The notes under the pieces were generated by a model that was not told the DNA's origin, ran no database searches, and saw only the letters and a program-made list of their open reading frames with translations. DNA of 64,000 nucleotides from an uncultured bacterium (lineage in GTDB: Bacteria > Verrucomicrobiota > Lentisphaeria > Victivallales > UBA1829): the NCBI GenBank assembly GCA_902780135.1, contig CACZEK010000010.1, positions 120,054-184,053 of the forward strand. The letters run 5' to 3'. Made by a program: the position numbers and the translations under genes. Positions 1-9,843 of the stretch are shown one piece after another. Position 1 is the first letter of the stretch. Each line of letters starts with the position of its first letter.

Positions 1-1452
<1,452 letters not shown>

Positions 1453-1519
1453 TCGCCGATCATACGTTCCGAACGGTCCGCCGGTCGAATATCTGACCGC
1501 GAGACTGCAAAGAAATCCC

Positions 1520-1554
1520 GCCCGGAGTTCCCTCAACGGAGCTCCGGGCTTTTT
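1520..1554 (+). terminator. intrinsic terminator of gdhA
   Basis: A 12-bp stem (1520-1531 with 1538-1549, one G-T wobble), a 6-nt loop and a run of five T at 1550-1554. It lies about 70 nt after the gdhA stop. Confidence 0.92.
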
Positions 1555-1579
1555 GCACTTTGTTTTATAGAATAGCGAT

Positions 1580-1607
1580 TTGCTTTTTCTGAAACAAGTG
1601 ATATAGT
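1580..1607 (+). promoter_or_regulatory. possible promoter of the 1699 gene
   Basis: TTGCTT at 1580-1585 and TATAGT at 1602-1607, 16 bp apart, just after the gdhA terminator. The -35 box is weaker than in other promoters here. Confidence 0.45.
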
Positions 1608-1698
1608 AGAGTTGGAACGAAAAAAACATTCTCAAAAAACGTGACGCAGTGCGCCACGAATTGAACCCGATTCATAACCAACCCCCGAATCTGTCTCT

Positions 1699-2163
1699 AT
1701 GAACCTGTTTAAGAAAAACGATTTCTTTTACGCCAACGGCATTACCACGGAGGAGAAGGAGTTTTATTTCCCAAAACAGGAAAAAATCGTTTTGCCTCCG
1801 AACCCGGAAGCCACGTTGTCGGACAAGTTCTGGGACTGGATTTTCGATTTGGTGAATCCGAATTTCTTGCGACCGGAAGGGTGTGTTTTCCACTGGCATT
1901 GCAACAGAAAATACCAGCTGAAGAAAAAAATCTGGCGTATTCTGCTTTATACCAAGCCGGAATACGACAGAGGAATGAAACAATGGAACGTCGGGGTCAT
2001 TGGGGAAACGGAAAAATACATCTGCTTGCATAAAGAAACGGGAAGAATCACAATCGATGATATTGCAGCGCTGTTTCGAGGCGAAGAATGGAGACGGGAA
2101 ACGGATCTGACGCTGCGGGAATTCTTTGCTCAACTGACAAAATCGGAAAAACAGGACGCTTAG
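1699..2163 (+). CDS. hypothetical protein, 154 aa, AT-rich gene
   Basis: Not recognised. The predicted protein is soluble, rich in Lys, Glu, Phe and Trp, with no signal peptide or membrane segment. A patch with FWDWIFDLVNPNF and FHWHC in the first half is aromatic-rich, and the C-terminal part (residues about 125-150) looks helical. No good ribosome binding site precedes the ATG, which weakens the start. The DNA is clearly more A/T-rich than gdhA upstream and the aldolase gene downstream, as is the next gene, which suggests acquisition from elsewhere. A 14-bp direct repeat with one mismatch brackets it (1651-1664 and 2163-2176). Function unknown. Confidence 0.6.
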   Translation: MNLFKKNDFFYANGITTEEKEFYFPKQEKIVLPPNPEATLSDKFWDWIFDLVNPNFLRPEGCVFHWHCNRKYQLKKKIWRILLYTKPEYDRGMKQWNVGVIGETEKYICLHKETGRITIDDIAALFRGEEWRRETDLTLREFFAQLTKSEKQDA

Positions 2164-2242
2164 CGCCACGAAATGAGTTTGGCCCACAAAAAAAACGCTA
2201 TACTAAAACGATTCATAATAAAAACGAGGAGCGATAACGAAC

Positions 2243-2611
2243 ATGATTTGGCTTGTCATCCTGTATGTTCCCGTTATGGGCGTCTCGGTTTTCATCTTTG
2301 TCCGGGCGATGTACGGGTTCTTCAATACGAAAGAGTATTTCTGGAGCATACTCCCCGATTGCGAAAAAGAATGTATCAACAGCTTCTTCAATTGCGCCCC
2401 GAGACGTCCGATTCCGGATTACTATAAAAAACATCCTCCGGTCTGGAACAGGGAGTACGTGGACAGTCTTCTGAAACGCAATGAAATCCTCCTGAAATAC
2501 GACAAGGAGAAAGCGGAACAGCTGTTCCTTGCGGAAAAACAAATGTTTTATTCCTTGAATACCGCGGTCATTGCGACGGGGATATTCGCCGTCTGCCTGA
2601 TGATGAGATAG
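2243..2611 (+). CDS. hypothetical membrane protein, 122 aa
   Basis: Not recognised. There is a hydrophobic segment at the very N-terminus (residues 2-27, with the run LVILYVPVMGVSVFIFV) and another at the C-terminus (about 106-121). A charged, Cys-containing domain of some 75 residues lies between them, so both ends are probably membrane-embedded. GAGGAG at 2226-2231 supports the ATG at 2243, and a TATACT -10-like box lies at 2199-2204. Like the preceding orphan it is A/T-rich against its surroundings, and the two may form one acquired unit. It ends 14 bp from the stop of the convergent aldolase gene. Confidence 0.65.
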   Translation: MIWLVILYVPVMGVSVFIFVRAMYGFFNTKEYFWSILPDCEKECINSFFNCAPRRPIPDYYKKHPPVWNREYVDSLLKRNEILLKYDKEKAEQLFLAEKQMFYSLNTAVIATGIFAVCLMMR

Positions 2612-2625
2612 CGGTCAGGCGGGCG

Positions 2626-3924
2626 TTATTCCCTGGGGAGGTCGAACGCGGTCACGAGGTCCTCGACCTGGGCGTCGGTGATCGGGCGGAGTCCGCCGAA
2701 CGAACGCGCCGCGATCGCCGCGACGGCGCTGTATTCCGTGACTTCGAGGCGGTCGAACGCCTCCAGCGGGGTGCGTCCGCAGGTCAGCACGGCGTCGTTC
2801 TGTACGAGCACGACCGGATGCCGCATGGAGAGTGTGCGTGCGACCGTTCCGGGCGCGGCGAGGGCGTCGTCGAACGAAAACGCGGGCGTTTCGCGGAGCT
2901 GGATGAAGCTTTCCGGGATCACGCGCGGATTGAATTCTGCATGGGAGATCAGGTACGCGCCGATGGCGGGCGGATTCGCGGCGCAGACGGCGTTCAGCGC
3001 GGGCTGTGCGTCGAACACCGCCTTGAAGAACCACGTGCGCGGATCGGGCGTCCTGCCCGCCTCGAATTTCGTGCCGTCGATGAGCACGAGCTCGTCGGGA
3101 CGGAGGTTTGCGCGGTCGCAGTCAGCGGGCGTGACCAGGAATTTTTCCCCCTCGATTCGGACCGCGTATGCGCCGGACGCGCCGGTGAAAAGTCTCTGAC
3201 GGACGCAGCGGCGGACGAACGCGGCGGTCGTGGCGCGGAGTTCGAGCTCGGCGCTGGAACGCGGCCCCGGCGCGAACGCGGAGAACGCGGTGTTTTTGTC
3301 TTCGGAGTAAGCGATGATCTGGGCGTCCGTGAGCGGTTTTGCGCCGCCGAGGAGCGTCGCCTGATAGATGGTGCGCGCGCAGAAGTCGAGCGTCTCGAAC
3401 CTCAGATAAGCCTCCGGCAGGGATTCGCCGCCGAGGCACACGCCGTGGTTTTCCAGCACGACCGTGCGCGGCCCCTGCGCGAAGACGGCGGAGATCTTTT
3501 TGCCGAGCGCGTCGCTGCCCGGCACGTCGTAGGGCGCGAATCCGACGTCGCCGCAGAGGCGTTTCGTGCGCGGGAAGACGGCGGTGTCCGGGATCGTCCC
3601 GGCGATGCTGAACGACACGAGCGCCGGGGGATGCGCGTGCAGGATCGCCTTCACGTCGCGGCACATCCTGAAGATGCCGCTGTGGAACGGGTATTCGCAG
3701 GAGGGCTTGTGCGGCCCCGCGATGGAGCCGTCCGGGCGCACGAGCATGATGTCGGAGGGCCGGAGCGCGCCCTTGTCGATGCCGGACGGGCTGATCCACA
3801 TGTTGCCGTCCGGGTCGAGGACGGAGAGGTTGCCGCCGCTGGTCGTGGTCATGCCGTTCTCGTAGATGCGGTTCATGGTGGCGACGATCTGTTCGGCGGG
3901 CGGCAGGGAATCGAACGGTGTCAT
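2626..3924 (-). CDS. double class II aldolase-domain protein, second domain degenerate
   Basis: Two class II aldolase/adducin domains in one chain of 432 residues. The first (about 10-210) keeps everything the FucA/AraD family needs: SGGN at 29-32, the catalytic glutamate E77 in CEYPFHSG, the zinc ligands H96 and H98 in HAHPP, and H160 in ENHG. The second (about 225-430) has the fold pattern but lost the metal site: the HAHPP equivalent is AANPP (315-319) and the ENHG equivalent is QNDA (375-378). So probably one active site, acting on a sugar phosphate or a related beta-hydroxy carbonyl substrate that cannot be named from sequence. It follows the thioesterase-fold gene by 36 nt on the same strand. 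Confidence 0.85.
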   Translation of the reverse strand: MTPFDSLPPAEQIVATMNRIYENGMTTTSGGNLSVLDPDGNMWISPSGIDKGALRPSDIMLVRPDGSIAGPHKPSCEYPFHSGIFRMCRDVKAILHAHPPALVSFSIAGTIPDTAVFPRTKRLCGDVGFAPYDVPGSDALGKKISAVFAQGPRTVVLENHGVCLGGESLPEAYLRFETLDFCARTIYQATLLGGAKPLTDAQIIAYSEDKNTAFSAFAPGPRSSAELELRATTAAFVRRCVRQRLFTGASGAYAVRIEGEKFLVTPADCDRANLRPDELVLIDGTKFEAGRTPDPRTWFFKAVFDAQPALNAVCAANPPAIGAYLISHAEFNPRVIPESFIQLRETPAFSFDDALAAPGTVARTLSMRHPVVLVQNDAVLTCGRTPLEAFDRLEVTEYSAVAAIAARSFGGLRPITDAQVEDLVTAFDLPRE

Positions 3925-3960
3925 GGCGTGCTCCGGTGGTGTGAAAGATGAGGTCGGGGA

Positions 3961-4377
3961 TCAGTCGTCGAAGAGCGGGGTCTCCGAGATGAACCCGGTC
4001 ATGATGCTGTGGGTGAGCAGACGGTTTGCGTCGTCGTAGACGTTCACGTCGAAGACGGCGGTGCGGCGCGTCTTCGAGACGAGCGTGGCGCGGGCGGTGA
4101 ACTTCGCGCCGGGGACGCCCTTGCCGGGCTTCAGGAACGAGGTGGAGGCGTTCATGCCGACGGCGCGGAACCCGAAGGAATTGAGCGCGGCGGCGAAGGC
4201 GAAGTCGGTGAGCGTGAAGAGCGCGCCGCCCATGATGATGCCGACGCCGTTGAAATGGCGTTCGGACGCGGTGAGGACAGCCTCGCTGACGCCTTCTTCG
4301 AGGCGGGTGACGACCATGCCGTTTTCCTTGGCGAAATGGTCGTTTTCATTGAGGAATCTGAGAATGCGGTCGTACAT
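3961..4377 (-). CDS. PaaI/YiiD-like hotdog-fold thioesterase
   Basis: Single hotdog-domain protein of 138 residues, usual size for the 4HBT/PaaI group of acyl-CoA thioesterases. The motif at 41-53 reads HFNGVGIIMGGAL, where the family normally has HxxxxGxxHGG, so the second histidine is methionine (M49). The helix that follows (LFTLTDFAFAAALNSFG) is typical. The start is supported by GGAGAC about 10 nt upstream. Likely co-transcribed with the aldolase gene downstream. The acyl substrate is unknown. Confidence 0.8.
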   Translation of the reverse strand: MYDRILRFLNENDHFAKENGMVVTRLEEGVSEAVLTASERHFNGVGIIMGGALFTLTDFAFAAALNSFGFRAVGMNASTSFLKPGKGVPGAKFTARATLVSKTRRTAVFDVNVYDDANRLLTHSIMTGFISETPLFDD

Positions 4378-4550
4378 ATTGCATTGTCTCCTTGTGAAAA
4401 GTAAATGATTTACGTTAACGCGAAAACGCCGAAAATCAAATCATTTTCCGAAAATACGCCCGAAAAAACGGGAAAACGGGTTGCATTCTCGCGTTTAAGC
4501 ATTAAAGTATACTGATGTCTTTTGACCCGTCAACCGAAGGAGCTTTTCCC

Positions 4551-5102
4551 ATGCGTTTTTCCGTCATATCGCTTTTCGCCGCGGCCGCGCTCGCCGCACC
4601 GCTCGTTTCCGCCCAGACCGCGCAGGCTTCCGCCTCGGCCTCGACCGGGTCCCGCCGCGACATCGTTTCGTACGTGGAGGAGCTCGCCGGGAACACTGCG
4701 GCGCAGCTCCGCGCCGTGCAGGACGAGAACGCCGAGCTTGAGACGCGCGTGATCGAACTGGAACGCAAGATCGCGTCGCTTCAGGAGACGAACCAGAAGC
4801 TCCTGAACGAGATCGCCTCCGTGAAACGGCAGTCCGCCGCGGACGCCGACGCCCGCGAGGCGCAGATGAAGGCGATCCTCAGCAAGATCGACAAGCTCGC
4901 CGCCACGCCCGCCCCGGCGACGACCGTCCCCACGCCCGTCTCCGTCGCGGACGACTACGACATCTACGAGGTGCAGAAGGGCGCGACGCTGTCCGTGATC
5001 GCGAAGGCGTACAACGTGACCGTGCAGGACATCAAGAAGGCGAACAACCTGAAGAGCGACATGCTCCAGGTCGGACAGAAGCTCAAGATCCCGAGAAAGT
5101 GA
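4551..5102 (+). CDS. exported coiled-coil LysM protein
   Basis: A 183-residue protein with a signal peptide (1 to about 22, ending near VSAQ), a charged coiled coil (about 52-116), a Pro/Thr/Ala linker (119-133) and a C-terminal LysM domain (137-181) with YEVQKGATLSVIAKAYNV and VGQKLKIP. LysM binds the GlcNAc backbone of peptidoglycan, so it is probably a periplasmic wall-anchored protein. I chose ATG 4551, which follows AAGGAG and begins the signal sequence; an in-frame ATG at 4515 would add residues before it. A TATACT -10-like box is at 4508-4513. Confidence 0.88.
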   Translation: MRFSVISLFAAAALAAPLVSAQTAQASASASTGSRRDIVSYVEELAGNTAAQLRAVQDENAELETRVIELERKIASLQETNQKLLNEIASVKRQSAADADAREAQMKAILSKIDKLAATPAPATTVPTPVSVADDYDIYEVQKGATLSVIAKAYNVTVQDIKKANNLKSDMLQVGQKLKIPRK

Positions 5103-5127
5103 GCTTCCCCCGAATTTGAGCCGCCCC

Positions 5128-5835
5128 ATGCCGAAACAAACGGAACAGAAGCCTGCCGCCGCCGCAAAATACGAGTGGCGCATGACGGAAAAGGCGTTTT
5201 ACCTGCCGAAGGAAAAAGGCCCGCACCGGATCGACGTGCCGGAGATGAAGTTCTTCGCCGTCGAGGGCGCGGGATCGCCCGCGGACGGGGAGTTCCAGGC
5301 GCGGGTCGGCCTCCTGTACGCGCTCTCCTACGCCGTCCGCATGATGCCGAAAAGCGGCTGGACGCCCCCCGGTTATCAGGAGTACACGGTGTTCCCGCTG
5401 GAGGGCGTGTGGACGCTGGACACGGACGCCTGGCGGGGCGGCGCGCTTGACAAGACGAAGCTCCGGTACAAACTGATGATCCGCCAGCCGCGGTTCGTGA
5501 CCCCGGACGTGGCGGCGCGCGCCATGGAGTCCGCCCGGAAAAAAGTCCCCGCCGACCTGCTGGACCGCACCTCGTTCGAATCGTTCTCGGACGGTCCGTC
5601 CGTGCAGATGGTCCACGTCGGCGCGTACGACACGGAGCCGGAGACGTTCGCCGCGATGGACGACTATATGAAAGAACACGGGCTGGTCCGCACGGAGCGG
5701 GCGCACCGCGAGATCTATCTCTCCGACCCCAGAAAAGTATCCCCGGAAAAGAACCGGACGCTGCTCCGGTTTTTCCATTTGAACGCAGCGCCGGGCGCGA
5801 AAAGAACGCCGGACGCCGGGAAGGCCGCAAAATGA
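5128..5835 (+). CDS. GyrI-like ligand-binding domain protein
   Basis: Stand-alone GyrI-like/SOUL-type small-molecule binding protein (235 aa), with the typical elements KFFAVEG near the start of the domain, a GYQEYTVFPLEG segment and a C-terminal REIYLSDPRK. It has no DNA-binding domain, unlike BmrR- or Rob-type regulators. Its stop overlaps the start of the ABC ATPase gene (ATGA at 5832-5835), so it is translated together with the transporter and may bind the transported compound. The Shine-Dalgarno is poor; an alternative start lies at 5182 just before the domain. Confidence 0.8.
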   Translation: MPKQTEQKPAAAAKYEWRMTEKAFYLPKEKGPHRIDVPEMKFFAVEGAGSPADGEFQARVGLLYALSYAVRMMPKSGWTPPGYQEYTVFPLEGVWTLDTDAWRGGALDKTKLRYKLMIRQPRFVTPDVAARAMESARKKVPADLLDRTSFESFSDGPSVQMVHVGAYDTEPETFAAMDDYMKEHGLVRTERAHREIYLSDPRKVSPEKNRTLLRFFHLNAAPGAKRTPDAGKAAK

Positions 5836-6782
5836 GTGAATATGTTTTAACGGTAGAGAACGTGGTGAAATCGTTCGGGAAGTTCCGCGCGCTCGACGGC
5901 GCGTCGCTCGCCATCCCGAAAGGCTGCATCTTCGGCATCATCGGCCCGAACGGGGCCGGGAAAAGCACGCTCCTGCGCATCGTGACCTCGCTGGCGCACG
6001 CGGACTCCGGGCGCGTGACGGTCAACGGCATCGACATCGAGTCCAGCCCGAGAAAGGCGCTGACCGGGACCGGGGCGATCGTGGATTCCCCGTCGTTTTT
6101 CCCCGACCTCAGCGCGCGCCTGAACCTCGACATCCTGTCGCGCGGCACGGGCAAACGCTACAAGGCGCGCCGCGACGAGCTGGCGGAGTACACCGGCATC
6201 GCTGGGTGGCTGAACCACCGCGTGCGCGAGTTCTCGCTGGGCATGAAGCAGCGCCTGGCGATCACGCTCGCGCTGCTGCCGGAGTCGCATTTCGTGATCC
6301 TGGACGAGCCGACGAACGGGCTTGACCCGAGCGGCATCGTGGACATCCGCAACCTGATCCGCAACCTCGGCGCCGACCTCGGCACGACCGTGCTGGTCAC
6401 CAGCCACATGCTCGGCGAGATCGAAAAGATATGCTCCAACCTCGCCATCCTCAACCACGGCAGGATCGTCATGCAGGGGCCCATGGAGGAGATCCTGCGG
6501 CGTTCGCCCGTGACGCTCATCCGCACGACCGAACCTGACCGCGCCGGATCCCTGCTGAAAGAGACGTTCGGGCCGCGCATCCTGTCCCTCTCCGCGAAGG
6601 AGGACATGCCCGGCGTCCTGCGCGTGGAAACGGATTCGGAATGCGCCGCCGAGCTGAACGAAACGCTCGTGAAAAACGGGTTCGCGGTCTCCCTGCTCGA
6701 AAAGGAGCCGGACCGCCTCGAAAAGATATTCCTGGAGCTGACCGGCGGCGAATCCGCCGTGAGAAAAGAGGTGCGCGCATGA
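5832..6782 (+). CDS. ABC-2 type exporter, ATP-binding subunit
   Basis: ABC ATPase of the CcmA/drug-export type (316 aa). Walker A is GPNGAGKST (38-46), the signature is FSLGMKQRLAI, Walker B is FVILDEPTNGLDPSG and the switch histidine is in VTSHML. The last 80-90 residues form the usual small accessory domain. It overlaps the previous and the next gene by ATGA, forming a three-gene unit of sensor domain, ATPase and permease. Substrate unknown. Confidence 0.93.
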   Translation: MSEYVLTVENVVKSFGKFRALDGASLAIPKGCIFGIIGPNGAGKSTLLRIVTSLAHADSGRVTVNGIDIESSPRKALTGTGAIVDSPSFFPDLSARLNLDILSRGTGKRYKARRDELAEYTGIAGWLNHRVREFSLGMKQRLAITLALLPESHFVILDEPTNGLDPSGIVDIRNLIRNLGADLGTTVLVTSHMLGEIEKICSNLAILNHGRIVMQGPMEEILRRSPVTLIRTTEPDRAGSLLKETFGPRILSLSAKEDMPGVLRVETDSECAAELNETLVKNGFAVSLLEKEPDRLEKIFLELTGGESAVRKEVRA

Positions 6783-7669
6783 TCCTGTCCATCTACCATG
6801 AGATCGTGAAGCTGACCTCGCAGAAGAAGCACTACATCATGCTGCTCGGGTACGCGTTCCTGATGCTATTGATGGTCCTGCTCTTCCGCCACATCCACGA
6901 GGACCTGGAAAAGCAGTCCGGCGAAATGCTCAAGGAGATGCCGTTCTATCTGCGGATGATGGCACCCGACCCGGTGAAGCTCTGCGACGGCCTGATGTTC
7001 TCCCGCTTCACCGGATACATCCTCTTCTGGGTCGTGATGCCCATTTTCGCGTTCATGTTCGCGGGCGAGTCCATCGCGGGCGAGCAGCAGGACGGGACGC
7101 TGAAGGCGTATCTGTCGCACGGGTTCTCCCGCACGCGGCTCGTCCTGGCGAAGTTCGTCTCCGTGTTCCTGATCATCCTGTTCTACTCCATGGCGTTCGC
7201 CGCGCTGACCATGCTGATCGGCATCCTGTTCTTCGGGTTCTCGAAGATGCAGATCTCGCTGTTCTGGGGCAACCCGGGCGACCCGGGGACCATGACGACC
7301 GTGGGGCTGGTGTCCGCGAAACGCGCGATCTGGGCGTATTTCGCCTCGGCGCTGTATGCGTCGTTCGCGATCTCGGCGATCAGCTCGGTGTCGTTCATGA
7401 TCTCGGCGTTCGTGAAGCGCATGAGCGTGGCGGCGACCGGCGGCATGGTGTTCTTCTTCGTGAGCTTCATCCTGCAGGTCGTTTTCGCGCGCTACGCGCA
7501 GGAGATCGAACCCTTCCTCATCACCCGCGTGATGGACGGCTATTCGCAGGTCTATTCGATCGACGTCATCAACTGGTCGAGCATCGTCAAGTCCTTCGCC
7601 GTGATGTGCCTGTACTGGTCGGTGTGCGTCACGGTCCCCGTGGTGACGCTGAACATCAAGGAATACTGA
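6779..7669 (+). CDS. ABC-2 type exporter, permease subunit
   Basis: A 296-residue membrane protein with about six hydrophobic segments: about 19-38, one near TGYILFWVVMPIFAFMFAG, FVSVFLIILFYSMAFAALTMLIG, one near the SFAISAISSVSFMISAF helix, one with MVFFFVSFILQVVF, and a C-terminal one with MCLYWSVCVTVPVVTL. This is the ABC-2 permease pattern. The start ATG at 6779 overlaps the stop of the ATPase gene by 4 nt (ATGA). It would dimerise and pair with the 5832-6782 ATPase. Confidence 0.9.
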   Translation: MILSIYHEIVKLTSQKKHYIMLLGYAFLMLLMVLLFRHIHEDLEKQSGEMLKEMPFYLRMMAPDPVKLCDGLMFSRFTGYILFWVVMPIFAFMFAGESIAGEQQDGTLKAYLSHGFSRTRLVLAKFVSVFLIILFYSMAFAALTMLIGILFFGFSKMQISLFWGNPGDPGTMTTVGLVSAKRAIWAYFASALYASFAISAISSVSFMISAFVKRMSVAATGGMVFFFVSFILQVVFARYAQEIEPFLITRVMDGYSQVYSIDVINWSSIVKSFAVMCLYWSVCVTVPVVTLNIKEY

Positions 7670-7859
7670 CCGCCCTTTCTTCCTTCCGTTCCGTTCCATT
7701 CCTTTCCCCCGCGTCCGCCGCGTCCCGTTTTTTCGCGGGAATCGGCGGAAACCACGGAACATTCGTGCGGAAAAAACGGTCAAAGGAAACAGACGGAGGA
7801 CGGTTGTCCGCCGCCCGCCCGAAACGGAACCCGTGTATCCGGGAGAAAGGTATTTGACC

Positions 7860-8546
7860 ATGCTGCACACTCTTTTCCGCGGCGCGATGCTGGTGTTCGC
7901 CGCGTCCTGCGCCGTATTCTGCGCGTCCTGCGGAGTCACTCCGCTGCTTTATCCGCCGGTCGACGACAAATCCCCCGCGGAGATGTTCGACGCCGATGCC
8001 TGCGCCGCGCTGCTGAAGGCGGGGACGCTTCAGTCGGACGACGGCGACATCAGGGTCGTTTTCAGCGAGTACAAGGGAGACTCCGCCTCGAAAAAGGATT
8101 TCGAAGAGTGTGCCGTGCGCGGCATGGCGACCATGATCGACAGAGGCGACAAGGAGAAAGGCACGGTCGAGACGTGGCTGCCCGTGGTCATCGTGCCGTT
8201 CCGGCAGGACGGCGCCCTGTATTATTATCTTACGCTCGACAGCCTGTACATCATGGAGAAGACGGGGCTCAACCCGGAATACGTGTTCATGATGAAGCCG
8301 TATTCGTACATCCTGAAGGCGGAGCCGAAGGACGGCGGCTGGGAAGTCGGATTCGTGCAGTTCGCCACGACCGGGCTTGAGGTCAGGAAGGTGACGGAAA
8401 AAACGCAGGTCGACAAGGACGGCACGGTGCTGAACCCGCCCGCCGAGATCCTGGAAATGCTGAAGGATCCGAAGACATACGAGATCGTCGCGAAATTGAA
8501 CTTCCTGCCCGTAAATGCCGCGGAGGCGGAGCCCGCACGGAAGTGA
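7860..8546 (+). CDS. putative lipoprotein, 228 aa
   Basis: Not recognised beyond its export signal. The hydrophobic N-terminus ends in FCASCGVTP, so lipidation at Cys 24 or so is likely although the lipobox (CASC) is not classical. The mature part is mixed alpha/beta with no known motif. GGGAGAAAGG at about 7840-7849 supports the ATG at 7860; an upstream in-frame GTG at 7833 would cover that site. It has its own terminator. No promoter is obvious in the 190 bp before it. Confidence 0.72.
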   Translation: MLHTLFRGAMLVFAASCAVFCASCGVTPLLYPPVDDKSPAEMFDADACAALLKAGTLQSDDGDIRVVFSEYKGDSASKKDFEECAVRGMATMIDRGDKEKGTVETWLPVVIVPFRQDGALYYYLTLDSLYIMEKTGLNPEYVFMMKPYSYILKAEPKDGGWEVGFVQFATTGLEVRKVTEKTQVDKDGTVLNPPAEILEMLKDPKTYEIVAKLNFLPVNAAEAEPARK

Positions 8547-8602
8547 CGCCGGGCTTCGCTCCCGCACGGAGAGCGCCAAGCCTTTCCGAATAGACGTTTC
8601 CG

Positions 8603-8637
8603 CGCCCTGTCCGGCACGATCCGGCGGGGCGTTTTTT
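8603..8637 (+). terminator. intrinsic terminator after the lipoprotein gene
   Basis: Outer stem CGCCC (8603-8607) with GGGCG (8627-8631), inner stem CCGG with CCGG, then six T at 8632-8637. Confidence 0.85.
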
Positions 8638-8757
8638 CTGCTCGGAAAACCTCGTTATCATTAGTCATTTTCCGTTTTTGCAAAAACAAAAAAGAAACGG
8701 ATGCGAAATCGAAGCGGATCATCTCCCGGTTTTTTCCGAAAAAAAAGGCGGCGGAGA

Positions 8758-8785
8758 TTGAAAAAAAGAAAAAACGGGCTACATT
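8758..8785 (+). promoter_or_regulatory. sigma-70 promoter of the hflC-hflK block
   Basis: TTGAAA at 8758-8763, 16 bp, TACATT at 8780-8785. The box sits in the context GCTACATTAT, which also precedes rimO and the GH43 gene. This is the only clear promoter upstream of the 10-kb block, so it may serve most of it. Confidence 0.75.
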
Positions 8786-8889
8786 ATAGGATGTATTCGT
8801 GTGCGCGGGCGCGCCCTGCGTCGCGGCACGGATCCCGGCTTGAATTGCAACTGATTACATAACAACAACTTGAAACGGAGTCCCGGATC

Positions 8890-9828
8890 ATGAAAGATGC
8901 ACCGAAGTCTGAAAAGAAAAAAGGCTACTATCTTCCCACCATCCTCCTCGGTATTATCGTGGCGGCAATTTTCCTGCTGGCGATCTTCACCTACCAGGTG
9001 CCCGCCACGGAACGCGCCCTCGTGCTGACCATGGGCAAAATCACGAAGGAGGCGGAGCCCGGCCTTCACCTGCGCCTGCCGCTGCCCTTCCAGCAGGTGA
9101 TCCGCTACGACATCCGCAAGCGCCCGTACGACGGCAACATCGGGCATCTGGAGGAGACGACCACGCGCGACCAGAAGCAGGTCGTGATCGGGCTGAACGT
9201 GATCTACCGGATCAAGGACCTGAAACGGTTCAAGGAGGCCGCGCCGAAGCTGGAGACCGCGCTGGGGTACCTCGGCGGCCGCATGCGCACGGCGAAGGCG
9301 GCGGTCATCGGCAAATACGACTACGACCAGCTCATCAACACCGATCCCGAACTGATGAAGATCGAGCAGATGCGCGCGGAGATCCTCGAAATGATCGCGC
9401 CCGACGTGATGGAGAAGTACGGCCTCGAAGTCAGCGACGTGCTGTTCTCGTCCATCGGCGTCCCGGAAAAGACCGCCACCGCCATCGCCAGCCGCATGAA
9501 GCAGGAACGCGAGACGGAGGCCGCCCGCAAGCGCGACGAGGGCAAGACGAAGGCGGAGGAGATCCGCACGCTCGCCAACACCGAGAAGAGCAAGATGATC
9601 ACGCAGGCGCAGGCGAAGGCGAAAGCCCTGATGGCGGAAGGCGACGCCGAGGCGGCGTCCTATTACGCCGTGTTCACGAAGGAGCCCGAACTCGCGACGT
9701 TCCTCCGCAAGCTCCAGGCGATGAAGAAGATCCTGTCCTCGAAGTCCACGCTGATCCTCAGCACCGAGTCCGCGCCGTTCGACGTCCTGAACGGCACGTC
9801 CGATTCGTTCGCGACGGAGAAGAAGTAA
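8890..9828 (+). CDS. hflC: HflC-like SPFH-domain membrane protein
   Basis: Type II membrane protein (312 aa): one transmembrane helix at about 16-36 followed by the SPFH/prohibitin domain (PATERALVLTMGKI, then GLHLRLPLPFQQVIRYDIR and the DQKQVVIGLNVIYRIKD element of HflC) and a long charged helix (about 190-260) that assembles rings. In other bacteria HflC and HflK form a cage around the FtsH protease in the inner membrane. GGAG at 8877-8880 supports the start. It is followed after 15 nt by the HflK-like gene. No ftsH gene is nearby, so partnership with FtsH is inference from the family. Confidence 0.88.
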   Translation: MKDAPKSEKKKGYYLPTILLGIIVAAIFLLAIFTYQVPATERALVLTMGKITKEAEPGLHLRLPLPFQQVIRYDIRKRPYDGNIGHLEETTTRDQKQVVIGLNVIYRIKDLKRFKEAAPKLETALGYLGGRMRTAKAAVIGKYDYDQLINTDPELMKIEQMRAEILEMIAPDVMEKYGLEVSDVLFSSIGVPEKTATAIASRMKQERETEAARKRDEGKTKAEEIRTLANTEKSKMITQAQAKAKALMAEGDAEAASYYAVFTKEPELATFLRKLQAMKKILSSKSTLILSTESAPFDVLNGTSDSFATEKK

Positions 9829-9843
9829 GGAGCGCGGCGCAAC

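Larger units (their letters stand above)
8547..8889. other. intergenic region with terminator and hflC promoter
   Basis: This 343-bp gap holds the terminator of the lipoprotein gene (8603-8637), an A-rich stretch, the promoter at 8758-8785 and a GC-rich leader before hflC that contains the perfect palindrome GGGCGCGCCC. I see no gene in it. Confidence 0.8.

Noticed and set aside
1645..1680. Minus-strand GGGTTCAATTC that resembles the 3-prime part of a tRNA
   Set aside because: No cloverleaf can be formed with the bases on either side.
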